Assembly (NCBI RefSeq): GCF_011065895.1
Contig: NZ_JAALCR010000014.1
Coordinates: forward strand, 62,001-126,000
Direction of reading: 5' to 3'
Length of the DNA stretch: 64,000 bases
From: Paludisphaera rhizosphaerae
GTDB lineage: Bacteria > Planctomycetota > Planctomycetia > Isosphaerales > Isosphaeraceae
Every line of letters begins with the position of its first letter. Position 1 is the stretch's first letter. The notes under the pieces are model-generated. The model made no database searches. It was given only the letters and a program-made list of their open reading frames with translations, and was not told the origin of the DNA. The translations under genes were made by a program, and so were the position numbers. Shown here piece by piece: positions 1-7,742 of this stretch.

Positions 1-1
1 G

Positions 2-511
2 CCTTCGGCCCAGAGCGACGGCATGTTCATGCCCGACTATAACTACGGCGTCTCGGCCGTCACCGATGGCTTGAGCAACACCCTCTTCGTCGGCGAGACC
101 TCCAAGTTCCGCAACGACGCCGACGGCGACTGGTTCTATCAGTGGAACATGGACGCCTGGTACGGCTCGAACATCGCCAGCGGCGTGAGCCGAATCTTCG
201 CCTTCGCGACCACCGTGGCCAAGCCCAACGCCAGCGTCCTGATTCCTGAGCCGGGCGGCGATGGCACTTACTACACCGACTGGGATCTCAACCCGACGTC
301 CCAGCTCCAGAACATGGGCCAATGGGGCTTCCGCAGCATGCACTCGGGCGGGGTGAACTTCCTCTTCGGCGACGGCAGCGTCCACTTCATCAAGGACTCC
401 ATCGAGGTCGCGGGCGGCATCAATCCGGCCAACGGTCAGCGCCTTGCGGGCGTCTATCGCAAGCTGGCCACTCGCTCCGGCGGCGAACTGATCAGCTCGG
501 ACGCGTATTGA
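2..511 (+). CDS. DUF1559 (SBP_bac_10) family protein, C-terminal part
   Basis: The reading frame is open from the left edge, so this is the C-terminal 169 residues of a gene that begins outside the window. The end carries the DUF1559 signature: VTDGLSNTLFVGE near the start, then HSGGVNFLFGDGSVHFI, and the terminal SSDAY, almost identical to the end of the complete paralogue at 1473-2504 (ISADAY). Family members are pilin-like planctomycete surface proteins with an N-terminal prepilin motif, which is cut off here. Their exact role is unknown. A small lipoprotein gene follows 58 bases downstream, as it does after the second copy. Confidence 0.9.
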   Translation, partial: PSAQSDGMFMPDYNYGVSAVTDGLSNTLFVGETSKFRNDADGDWFYQWNMDAWYGSNIASGVSRIFAFATTVAKPNASVLIPEPGGDGTYYTDWDLNPTSQLQNMGQWGFRSMHSGGVNFLFGDGSVHFIKDSIEVAGGINPANGQRLAGVYRKLATRSGGELISSDAY

Positions 512-569
512 TCTTCGACGATCGCCCGGCCGAAGGCGGCCGGGTTTCGAACAGGAGCCACGAAAGAGT

Positions 570-788
570 ATGAAGATTCGATCGCTCGTCCTGACGGCCG
601 TCGCCTCCGCCTTCTGCCTCTGCATGAGCGGCTGCGATTCGGGCGGTGTGGATGCCATCTCGGCGAGCAGCAAGACCGGCCCGGCCGACGCCGCCGCCAC
701 GACCCCTGCCACCGCTCCCAAGGCACTCCCTGTGCACAAGCATCGGTCCAATGAGGCCCCCGGCCCCCTCCCACCGCCCGAAGTCTGA
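570..788 (+). CDS. small predicted lipoprotein downstream of DUF1559 gene
   Basis: A 72-residue protein. It has a basic start (MKIR), a hydrophobic stretch and a lipobox-like CMSGC at about residues 18-22, so Cys22 is the likely lipidated residue. The mature part is a short Ala/Pro/Thr-rich tail ending PLPPPEV, with no domain I recognise. An AGGAG sits upstream at 553-557. The position directly after a DUF1559 gene is repeated at 2595-2804, where a lipoprotein of similar length follows the second DUF1559 gene. The two probably form a functional pair. The stop codon lies inside a 16-base tandem repeat. Confidence 0.75.
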   Translation: MKIRSLVLTAVASAFCLCMSGCDSGGVDAISASSKTGPADAAATTPATAPKALPVHKHRSNEAPGPLPPPEV

Positions 789-817
789 TCAAGCCGAAGT
801 CTGATCAAGCCGAAGTC
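778..817 (+). repeat. 16-bp tandem repeat, 2.5 copies
   Basis: The unit ccgaagtctgatcaag occurs at 778-793 and 794-809, with a half copy (ccgaagtc) at 810-817. The first unit contains the stop codon of the small lipoprotein gene, so a change in copy number would leave the protein unchanged. Confidence 0.85.
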
Positions 818-836
818 GGAACTGCGATTTCCAAGT

Positions 837-870
837 AAGGCCCGGACGGTTGATTCCGTCCGGGCCTTTT
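837..870 (+). terminator. rho-independent terminator after lipoprotein gene
   Basis: A perfect 13-bp stem (aaggcccggacgg at 837-849 with ccgtccgggcctt at 856-868) closes a 6-base loop, and further T residues follow to 870. It ends the first DUF1559/lipoprotein unit. Confidence 0.8.
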
Positions 871-1472
871 CGCGCGCCGGCCTTCGGCTTTCGGGCGATT
901 CAATGGAGAGCAATTGACGCGGCTCCGGTGAGTTCAGCGTGCCGCTCTCAAGGATTATAAAGTCTTTGTTCATATCGACTTCAGATATCCTTTTGCAGGG
1001 CCGTGTCCCGAGAGTAGCCATCCCGCGCATCTCCATGAGGGCACAATCGAGCTATTCCGCATGAGGCGGCCTCTCCTATGCGCCATCGAGCTTGGGACTG
1101 GACACCGCGGCTTTCAGATGCCATAACATTGGCTTGGGCGTGCCTCCATGCTAGTGGAGATCCTGAAGCATCAAAAGCTTGTCGGGCTTCGCTTCCGACG
1201 GGTTTTGTCTTCCGATGAATCTGGCCTTCTGAAGTTGTTTTATTTGGAAGGAGAGCTTCTCCTCCTGCGGCTTGCCGTGGGTTGGAGGGCTGGTCCGGTC
1301 GTAAACTTCATGGGGTTTTCTCGTTTTTTGGTGAAATCAAGACACTCTGTTTCCGTAGCAGATTGAAAAGGGCCATCGCTGAAACTCGCCTCGTTCAGGA
1401 TTCCGGTTCAGAGTGATGCGGCTCATGACGTGAACGTGATTCGGATCGCTCCTATAGCCTAGAGAAACAGCC
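871..1472. other. intergenic region without recognisable gene
   Basis: This stretch of about 600 bases is richer in A and T than the neighbouring genes. A 72-codon open frame at 1148-1366 has no ribosome binding site or family resemblance and I do not call it. The region presumably holds the promoter of the DUF1559 gene at 1473, but I see no convincing -35/-10 pair. Confidence 0.5.
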
Positions 1473-2504
1473 ATGTCGCCTAGGTTTGACCGCTCTCGCG
1501 GCTTCACCTTGATCGAGTTGCTGGTCGTGATTGCGATCATCGCGGTCCTCATCGCTTTGCTGCTCCCCGCAGTCCAGGCTGCGCGCGAAGCCGCTCGACG
1601 CGCTCAGTGCGTCAACAACCTGAAGCAGATGGGGCTTGGGTTGGCGAATTACGAGAGCGCAATGGGCAAGTACCCGATGGGGACGATCAAGTACGACTCG
1701 ACGAGCTGCTCGCGCTCCTATCTGGTGTATTACAATGTATTTGAAATGATTTTGCCATTTATTGAGCAGAAGGTTGTCTTTGACGCGGCCAACTTCATGA
1801 GCGCGTCTGGGTATGCCTCGAGCTTTAACACGACCGCGTTCAACACCAAGATCCCCAGCTATATCTGCCCGTCCGACTTGCCGATCAACCCTCTGGATCC
1901 AAGCCAGGGGCAGATCCCCACGCCGCAGGTGAGTTATGCGTTCTGCATCGGTCTGACCGATTGCATGTACTACACCGTCGCCGCGACCAGTCCCAATTGC
2001 GGCGCGATCGAGCCGAATGGGATGTTCGGCCTCAATTACACCTTCAACGTCAGCAGCGTGGTCGATGGGCTCAGCAACACCATCTTTCTGGGAGAGGCTT
2101 CTCGATTCCGAGGAGAGCCTTCGGCCTCCAGCGCGGGGACCCCGAACTACGTACCCAACTGGAACATGGCGGGGAGGTTCTTTCAGCCCGGTTTCATGAA
2201 CGACACCCGTCCCGTGGGGTGGGCGACGACGGCCGCCAAGATCAACGCCAAGGGGCAGCAGTTCACGCTTTATAGCTCGTCGTTCTACAGTCCCGCCGTG
2301 GTCTCCGACCTGGAGAATTGGTACAAGATCCCTCAGGTCCAGGACTATGGTCAGCTCAGCTTCCACAGCCAGCATCCCGGTGGGGCCAACGTCCTCTTCG
2401 GCGATGGTTCGGTTCGATTCCTGAAGGAACAGACCAGCCTCCCCGTGCTCAACGCCCTGGGGACGCGGGCCCGCGGCGAGGTGATCTCGGCCGACGCTTA
2501 CTAG
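1473..2504 (+). CDS. DUF1559 (SBP_bac_10) family protein with prepilin-like N-terminus
   Basis: A complete 343-residue family member. Residues 10-23 read [14 protein letters not shown], the type IV prepilin/pseudopilin cleavage and methylation motif, followed by a hydrophobic helix to about residue 34 and the helix [14 protein letters not shown]. The middle contains [17 protein letters not shown], and the C-terminal segment has the family signature [17 protein letters not shown]. The protein should be processed by prepilin peptidase and stay anchored or assembled at the cell surface. Planctomycete genomes carry many paralogues and their function is not established. A lipoprotein gene follows 90 bases downstream. 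Confidence 0.95.
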   Translation: MSPRFDRSRGFTLIELLVVIAIIAVLIALLLPAVQAAREAARRAQCVNNLKQMGLGLANYESAMGKYPMGTIKYDSTSCSRSYLVYYNVFEMILPFIEQKVVFDAANFMSASGYASSFNTTAFNTKIPSYICPSDLPINPLDPSQGQIPTPQVSYAFCIGLTDCMYYTVAATSPNCGAIEPNGMFGLNYTFNVSSVVDGLSNTIFLGEASRFRGEPSASSAGTPNYVPNWNMAGRFFQPGFMNDTRPVGWATTAAKINAKGQQFTLYSSSFYSPAVVSDLENWYKIPQVQDYGQLSFHSQHPGGANVLFGDGSVRFLKEQTSLPVLNALGTRARGEVISADAY

Positions 2505-2594
2505 GCCTTCGTTGTTGATTCGACGTTGTCGTGCTCCAGGACCGAGGCTGGTCTTCTCCACCTTCGACCTCTTGCCTGCCTGCCGGGGACTGCC

Positions 2595-2804
2595 ATGACC
2601 CTTTTCCGCATGTGCTCGACCGCCGTCGCGACCATCGCCCTGCTCGTAGGCGGATGCAGCTTTGATAGCGGCGAGGGCGCCAGCGTCGCGCCTCCGCCGG
2701 CGGATCAGAAATCGGAGACGCACGCGTTCAAGTCCAAGAAGCTGCGAGCGGCGACGACCTCGGACGCCGCGACCAATTCGGGCGTGCAAATCAAGGGCGA
2801 ATGA
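2595..2804 (+). CDS. small predicted lipoprotein downstream of DUF1559 gene
   Basis: A 69-residue protein starting MTLFRMCS. A hydrophobic segment leads to the lipobox LVGGC at about residues 16-20. The mature part is short, hydrophilic and Ala/Lys/Ser-rich and ends QIKGE. I chose the ATG at 2595 because it places the basic residue and hydrophobic core directly before the lipobox; the frame stays open upstream to 2526. No family is recognised. Like the protein at 570-788 it follows a DUF1559 gene, which supports a conserved two-gene arrangement. Confidence 0.75.
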   Translation: MTLFRMCSTAVATIALLVGGCSFDSGEGASVAPPPADQKSETHAFKSKKLRAATTSDAATNSGVQIKGE

Positions 2805-2860
2805 GTCATGACCGGCCGTCGAGGTCGCTTGAGGTCGGAGCATAACCTGCTTGAGATGCC

Positions 2861-2892
2861 AGGCCCGGGTGCAAGCCGTTCGGGCCTTGTCG
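2861..2892 (+). terminator. possible weak terminator
   Basis: A 7-bp stem (aggcccg at 2861-2867 with cgggcct at 2881-2887) closes a 13-base loop, followed by tgtcg. There is no real T-run, so this is only a candidate end for the second DUF1559/lipoprotein unit. Confidence 0.35.
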
Positions 2893-3009
2893 TGCGCCAG
2901 TTGATGAGTTGGACGCCGGGACGCGGATGATGGAATTCTGTGAACCTTGATGGTTTCTGAGGCGTCTGAATGAGAGAGCCTCAACGAGGACGGCCCAGCC
3001 CGATCGTCG

Positions 3010-3038
3010 TTGACCGCATCTGTACAGATACCTACAAT
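3010..3038 (+). promoter_or_regulatory. sigma70-type promoter of hflX with a palindrome in the spacer
   Basis: A TTGACC hexamer (3010-3015) and a TACAAT hexamer (3033-3038) are exactly 17 bases apart, which fits a housekeeping promoter. Transcription would start near 3045, about 57 bases before the TTG start of hflX. The spacer holds a perfect 12-base palindrome, atctgtacagat (3018-3029), placed where a bound repressor would block RNA polymerase. Confidence 0.6.
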
Positions 3039-3101
3039 TCGTCCTGCGTTCGACGTCGTTTCGAACCGGTCTCCGAAACCTGAAGCGAGGTACCAGCCCA
3101 C

Positions 3102-4409
3102 TTGATCGACACGAGCCGTAACGAGCGTTTGGGGAGCAAGGAACGAGCGATCCTGGCCGGAGTCATCCTGCCCGGCGCGGTTTACAACACCGACGATCCC
3201 CTGGACGAGATCCGGGGCCTGGCCAAGACGGCCGGTCTGGAGACGGTCGGCACCCTGTTGCAGAAGCGGCAGCAGGTGGACGTCGCGACCTACATCGGCT
3301 CGGGCAAGGTCGAGGAACTCAGGGAACTGGTGAAGGCCTACGAGGCCGACGTCGTCGTCTTCGACGCCGATCTCGGGCCGGCGCAGACTCGCAACCTGGA
3401 AAAGGTCCTTGAGGTCAAGGTCGTCGACCGCACCGAGGTCATCCTCGACATCTTCGCGGTCCACGCTCGGACCCATGAGGCCCACCTTCAGGTGGAACTG
3501 GCGCAGCTTGAATACGCCATGCCCCGCCTGAAGCGGATGTGGACGCACCTTTCCCGCTACAAGGGGGGGATCGGCGTCCGCGGTCCTGGCGAAAAGCAGC
3601 TTGAAGAAGACAAGCGGCTGGTCGTCCACCGGATCCAGGAGCTGAAGGCGAAGCTCGGCAAGATCCAGGCTCGGAAGGAGCGCGAGGTTGCCGGTCGAGG
3701 GGACTTCCCGACCGTCTCGCTCGTCGGCTACACCAACGCCGGCAAGAGCACGCTCATGAACGCCCTGACCGACGCCGGCGTCCTGGTCGAGGATAAGCTC
3801 TTCGCCACTCTCGACACGCGGACACGCAAATGGCGGTTCCGGGGCGGAGGCGCGGCACTGCTGTCGGACACGGTCGGCTTCATCCGCGATCTGCCGCACT
3901 CGTTGGTCGCTTCGTTCAAGGCGACCCTGGAGGAAGCCCGTCAGGCCGATTTGCTGCTGCACGTCGTCGACTCGTCGAGTCCCGACGCCGAGATGCAAGT
4001 CCAGGCTGTCACCGCTGTTCTGGAAGAGCTGGGCCTGAAGGATCATCCGACCCTCCTCGTCCTGAACAAGGCCGACAAGGTCCCCGACCGTTCTTTCCTC
4101 GACGTTCTTCGCGCACATCACACCGGCTCGGTCACGATCAGCGCGGCGACCAGGGACGGACTGGACGCCCTGGAGAACGCCGTGCGGCTGGCCCTGCTCG
4201 AATCGGCTCTGGACGCCGAGGTCGAGACGAGCGTCGCCGATGGCCGTGTCCTCTCCTACCTGGCTCAGTACGCTCAGATCTACGACCGCACCTATGACGA
4301 GGACCGCGATCGCGTCGTCCTCCAATGTCGTCTCCCGCGCCGTTGCCTTGATTTCCTGCTGGAGCACGGGGCCGAGGTCCGCGAGAAGCAGCATCGGGTT
4401 TACGCCTGA
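3102..4409 (+). CDS. hflX: GTPase HflX, ribosome-associated
   Basis: A 435-residue protein, close to the usual HflX length. HflX binds the 50S subunit and splits stalled or stressed ribosomes using GTP. The N-terminal HflX domain (about 1-200) includes TYIGSGKVEEL and FDADLGPAQTRNLE, then the linker region with GGIGVRGPGEKQLEEDKR. The G domain follows with G1 GYTNAGKST (209-217), G3 DTVGF (256-260) and G4 NKAD (322-325). A C-terminal extension completes the protein. The start is TTG at 3102, with a gcgagg ribosome site 12 bases upstream. A strong promoter precedes it and a terminator closes it, so it appears to be transcribed alone. Confidence 0.95.
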   Translation: MIDTSRNERLGSKERAILAGVILPGAVYNTDDPLDEIRGLAKTAGLETVGTLLQKRQQVDVATYIGSGKVEELRELVKAYEADVVVFDADLGPAQTRNLEKVLEVKVVDRTEVILDIFAVHARTHEAHLQVELAQLEYAMPRLKRMWTHLSRYKGGIGVRGPGEKQLEEDKRLVVHRIQELKAKLGKIQARKEREVAGRGDFPTVSLVGYTNAGKSTLMNALTDAGVLVEDKLFATLDTRTRKWRFRGGGAALLSDTVGFIRDLPHSLVASFKATLEEARQADLLLHVVDSSSPDAEMQVQAVTAVLEELGLKDHPTLLVLNKADKVPDRSFLDVLRAHHTGSVTISAATRDGLDALENAVRLALLESALDAEVETSVADGRVLSYLAQYAQIYDRTYDEDRDRVVLQCRLPRRCLDFLLEHGAEVREKQHRVYA

Positions 4410-4435
4410 ACTGAGACTCTCGAGATCGAAACAGG

Positions 4436-4468
4436 GGAGGGGGCGGATGATCGCCTCCTCCTTTTTTT
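4436..4468 (+). terminator. rho-independent terminator of hflX
   Basis: A 10-bp stem with one G-T pair (ggagggggcg at 4436-4445, cgcctcctcc at 4452-4461) and a 6-base loop is followed by seven T residues (4462-4468). It lies 27 bases after the hflX stop. Confidence 0.9.
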
Positions 4469-5133
4469 ATGCGCATGGCTCGAACCGCCGAACTCCCCCC
4501 CCCATTGGGTTCGTTTGCGAGTCCTGAGAATCAGATCCGTCGGTTGTAAACAGTCTGTACAATTCAGGTTGTGCTCCATAACCAGGGGCCGAGATTGGCT
4601 TCCCTCGTCCATTTTTCGTGGCAGGCTGTGATTTCGCCCGTCGTCGGCGAGTCGATTTACGAACGCCCGCCGCTTCCAGTTCAGCCGGGCTTCTGGCGAT
4701 CGTCCCAGGGGAGCCGACACCCTGTCGAAGCCTGACGAATTTGGGTCCGTTCGCCCTTCTGATCGGGGGAGCGTTTGCTAAAAGTGTATTAAGGGTATTG
4801 GGTTTACGTTCCTGAACCGGGGGCTGGGATTGGGTTCGGTCGTCCACTTTATTGATCGATTTCATCGGGTGTTCGGTCGGCATATGAAGGGCGATATCCC
4901 AGCGCTCTCCGATAGATATGTTACGACCGAATCGCCTTTTCTGGCTCTTGGTCTGAATGCTCACGCTGGCGCTGCGGGAGAAGAATCGATCCCCCGGCTG
5001 GCACGTTCGGTACGGATTTCGCCATGCATCTACTGGAAGAACATGGACGTCTTCAGCACACGCGCGCCTGGAACGGCGTAGAATGAGACATCGACAGGGT
5101 TCGATGGGCCTCGCGGGTGGAAGGGGGCGGATC
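4469..5133. other. intergenic region with a degenerate direct repeat
   Basis: This gap of about 660 bases has no gene I can support. Two 37-base segments, 4580-4616 and 4815-4851, align with about eight mismatches (core aaccrggggcygrgattgg). The distal part presumably holds the promoter of the secreted Gly-rich gene at 5134. Confidence 0.45.
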
Positions 5134-7557
5134 ATGAGACGGCGACAACCAAGTTTGGCACTCACGGCGGGTCTGGCCGCGGTCCTCGTTTTCCTGTCGA
5201 GTACGGACGTCTGGGCCCAGCGCGGCGGCATGCGCGGGGGCGGCGGTGGAATGCGTGGCGGCGGTGGCATGGGGGGCATGCGCGGCGGGATGGGAGGCAT
5301 GCGGGCCCCGAGCATGGGTGGCATGCGTGGTGGTGGTATGGGAGCGATGCGAGCCCCGAGCATGGGAGCCATGCGGTCTCCAAGTATGGGAGCCATGCGG
5401 TCTCCGAACATGGGCGCGATGCGGTCCCCTAACATGGGTGGAATGGGGGCGATGCGGTCCCCCAACATGGGTGGCATGGGCGCGATGCGGTCCCCGAATA
5501 TGGGTGGAATGGGTGCGATGCGTTCCCCGAGTGCGGGGGGATTGGGCGCGATGCGATCGCCCAGTATGGGCGGCGTGAGGTCGCCGGGTGGCGCGCTGGG
5601 CGGTATGCGCGGAGGAATGCCGGGCGGCGGCATGGTGAATCGCGGTGGTCCTTCGCTGGGGAGTCGGCCAGGGATCTCCAACCCCGGTTCGATGAACTGG
5701 GCCAATCGAGGCTCGATCGGCGGGGTGGGGGTTGGCGGTCGACCGAACGCCTGGGGCGGTGCAGGCGGCATGAGGCCTGGCGTGGGGAGTGGCCCCGCTT
5801 TGGGATCGAATCGGCCTGGCCTGGGTGGTGGTCCCGCTCTGGGAGCGAATCGGCCCGGGTCGATTAACTGGGGCAACCGGGGGCCTGGAGTGGGTGGCTC
5901 AGGCGTGGGCGGCCGTCCGGGCGCGTGGGCGGGTGCCGGTGGGGGGATGAGACCTGGCGGCAGCGGCCCAGGAATTGGTGGAGGACCAGGGCTGGGTGGT
6001 CGTCCCGGCATGGGAGGCGGCGGTCCGGGCGTCGGCAATGGACGTTCCTCCTTCGCCAACATGCGCGGACCCGGTGGAAACTTCACCAACACGAGCTTCA
6101 ATCGCAACATCAACGTCAACAACAACTTCAACTCGCGCGGACTCGGCTGGCAGAACAACTACGCTGGGATGCACGGCAACTGGAACCGTGGTTGGAACAA
6201 CGGCTGGGGAGGACGTGGTTGGGGAGGCGGCGGATGGGGCCGCGGCGGCTGGAATAACGGCTGGGGAGGCGGCTGGAATAACGGCTGGGGCTGGGGAGGC
6301 GGTGGATTCGGCAACGGCCTGGGCTGGGGACTGGGTCTCGGACTGGGGAGTAGCCTGGGTTGGGGCCTGGGGATGGGCGGCATGGGCTGGGGCTGGCCCG
6401 GAATGTGGGGCATGGGCTGGGGCTGGCCCGGCATGGGATGGGGGATGGGCGGTCTCGGTTGGGGGATGGGCGGCCTCGGTTGGGGTTGGGGAAGCGGCCT
6501 TGGATGGGGGCTGGGAAGCGGCCTCGGCTGGGGACTCTCGTCGTGGGCCTATGGACCGATGCTCTATGACTGGGGCTACTCGTCGTACATGAACCCCTAC
6601 TACGTCGTCCCTCAGACCGTGATCGTCGAGCAGCAGCCCGCGTACGACTACAGCCAGCCGATCAACCCGGCGACGGCTCCACCCGACGAAACCGTCGTCA
6701 ACAGCGCTGACGGTCTGTTCGACAAGGGACGCCAGGCGTTCAAGGACGGGATGTACGGGGCGGCTCTGGATTTGACCGATCAGGCGCTGCGGCAACTCCC
6801 CAACGACCCGACGCTGCACGAGTTCCGGGCCCTGTCGCTGTTCGCCATGAATCGCTACGACGACGCGGCGGCGGCTCTCTACCCGGTGCTGACGCTCGGT
6901 CCCGGCTGGGATTGGGCGACGCTGATCGGCTTCTATAACGACGACGCGGCCGTTTATACGAGCCAGCTTCGTACCCTGGAAGCGAAGGTGAAGATCGACC
7001 CGAACTCGGCCGCGGCCCACTTCCTCCTGGGCTACCACTACCTCAGCCAGGGGCACGGCGAAGAGGCCCTCGCGCAGCTGCGGGCGGCTTCCCAGCTTCA
7101 GCCCAAGGATTCGCTCTCGGCGAAAATCGTTCAGGAACTGGAGAAGGCTCGCAGCCAGGCCCTCGGCCAGGCGGGCGGCGCCGCACCCGGTGCGGTTGGC
7201 GCCGCCCCGGCCCCGGCGCTTGCTCCTCCGGCGGCCGAGCCCCTGCCGACCGTCGCGGTACGCGACGACGCGATCGTCGGCCGTTGGATCGCGACCCCCG
7301 ATGGCGAAACCAAGATTACGCTCGACCTGACCCAGGCCGGGAAGTTCTCCTGGGCCGTTGAGCACGGCGGTTCCGTGAAGCGGTTCCAGGGCGAGCGCAC
7401 GTCCGGCGGGGGACTGCTGACGCTCGTCCAGGATGCGGATCAGTCCCAGCCTCCCATGGTCGGCCGACTCTCGTGGAAGGACGAAGACCACTTCGTCTTC
7501 CATCTGATGGGGACCGGCTCCGGCGATCCGGGGCTGTCGTTCAGCCGCTCGCGGTAA
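5134..7557 (+). CDS. secreted Gly/Met/Trp-rich repeat protein with TPR-like region
   Basis: An 807-residue protein. Residues 1-28 (MRRRQPSLAL...DVWA) form a signal peptide, probably cleaved before QRGG. Residues 30-165 are a Gly/Met/Arg repeat with units such as MGGMGAMRSPN. Residues 180-330 are Gly/Pro/Asn-rich, and 330-480 are Gly/Trp/Asn-rich (NNGWGG, WGWPGM). From about residue 526 a helical TPR-like region begins (DKGRQAFKDGMYGAALDLTDQALRQLPND and two or three more units). A C-terminal domain from about 712 starts IVGRWIATPDGETKITLD and looks like a small beta-barrel. The ATG at 5134 is preferred over earlier ATGs because aagggggcgg lies just upstream and the signal peptide follows directly. 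The function is unknown; a cell-envelope or adhesive role is an inference. Confidence 0.85.
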   Translation: MRRRQPSLALTAGLAAVLVFLSSTDVWAQRGGMRGGGGGMRGGGGMGGMRGGMGGMRAPSMGGMRGGGMGAMRAPSMGAMRSPSMGAMRSPNMGAMRSPNMGGMGAMRSPNMGGMGAMRSPNMGGMGAMRSPSAGGLGAMRSPSMGGVRSPGGALGGMRGGMPGGGMVNRGGPSLGSRPGISNPGSMNWANRGSIGGVGVGGRPNAWGGAGGMRPGVGSGPALGSNRPGLGGGPALGANRPGSINWGNRGPGVGGSGVGGRPGAWAGAGGGMRPGGSGPGIGGGPGLGGRPGMGGGGPGVGNGRSSFANMRGPGGNFTNTSFNRNINVNNNFNSRGLGWQNNYAGMHGNWNRGWNNGWGGRGWGGGGWGRGGWNNGWGGGWNNGWGWGGGGFGNGLGWGLGLGLGSSLGWGLGMGGMGWGWPGMWGMGWGWPGMGWGMGGLGWGMGGLGWGWGSGLGWGLGSGLGWGLSSWAYGPMLYDWGYSSYMNPYYVVPQTVIVEQQPAYDYSQPINPATAPPDETVVNSADGLFDKGRQAFKDGMYGAALDLTDQALRQLPNDPTLHEFRALSLFAMNRYDDAAAALYPVLTLGPGWDWATLIGFYNDDAAVYTSQLRTLEAKVKIDPNSAAAHFLLGYHYLSQGHGEEALAQLRAASQLQPKDSLSAKIVQELEKARSQALGQAGGAAPGAVGAAPAPALAPPAAEPLPTVAVRDDAIVGRWIATPDGETKITLDLTQAGKFSWAVEHGGSVKRFQGERTSGGGLLTLVQDADQSQPPMVGRLSWKDEDHFVFHLMGTGSGDPGLSFSRSR
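5359..5532 (+). repeat. in-frame tandem repeats encoding MRSPxMGxM units
   Basis: Three 33-base units (5431-5463, 5464-5496, 5497-5529), each starting aayatgggtgg, follow shorter 24-base units of the type atgggagccatgcggtctcc. All preserve the reading frame. Differences between copies are mostly at third codon positions, which suggests selection on the protein sequence. Confidence 0.8.
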
Positions 7558-7563
7558 TCATTG

Positions 7564-7600
7564 AGGCGCGGGGCGGGGTTCATGTCGCCGCCCCGCGCTT
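7564..7600 (+). terminator. stem-loop after Gly-rich gene
   Basis: An 11-bp perfect GC-rich stem (gcgcggggcgg at 7566-7576, ccgccccgcgc at 7588-7598) can be extended by one G-T and one A-T pair. It closes an 11-base loop and sits seven bases after the stop codon. The T-tail is only two bases, so termination strength is uncertain. Confidence 0.6.
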
Positions 7601-7742
7601 CCGAATACGTCGGCTTGTCCCGCAGCGAGGGGTCGCCTTCGGTTTTTCCAGGACGACCGCGATCCTCTGATGACTGCACCGCGCGATGGGTATCATGGGG
7701 GAGTTGGATCGAAACTCTCCCATCCATTCCCGGAAGGTCATC

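Noticed and set aside
1148-1366. A 72-codon frame in the gap before the DUF1559 gene
   Set aside because: No ribosome site, unusual composition and no similarity to neighbours; it lies in AT-richer noncoding sequence.
1452-4394. Very long open frame on the minus strand antisense to a DUF1559 gene and hflX
   Set aside because: It mirrors the codon structure of the genes on the plus strand, has no family motif and no ribosome site; high GC content produces such long antisense frames.
5221-5640. The short repeats considered as a CRISPR array
   Set aside because: The units are in-frame, directly adjacent without unique spacers and encode a consistent peptide, so they are coding repeats.
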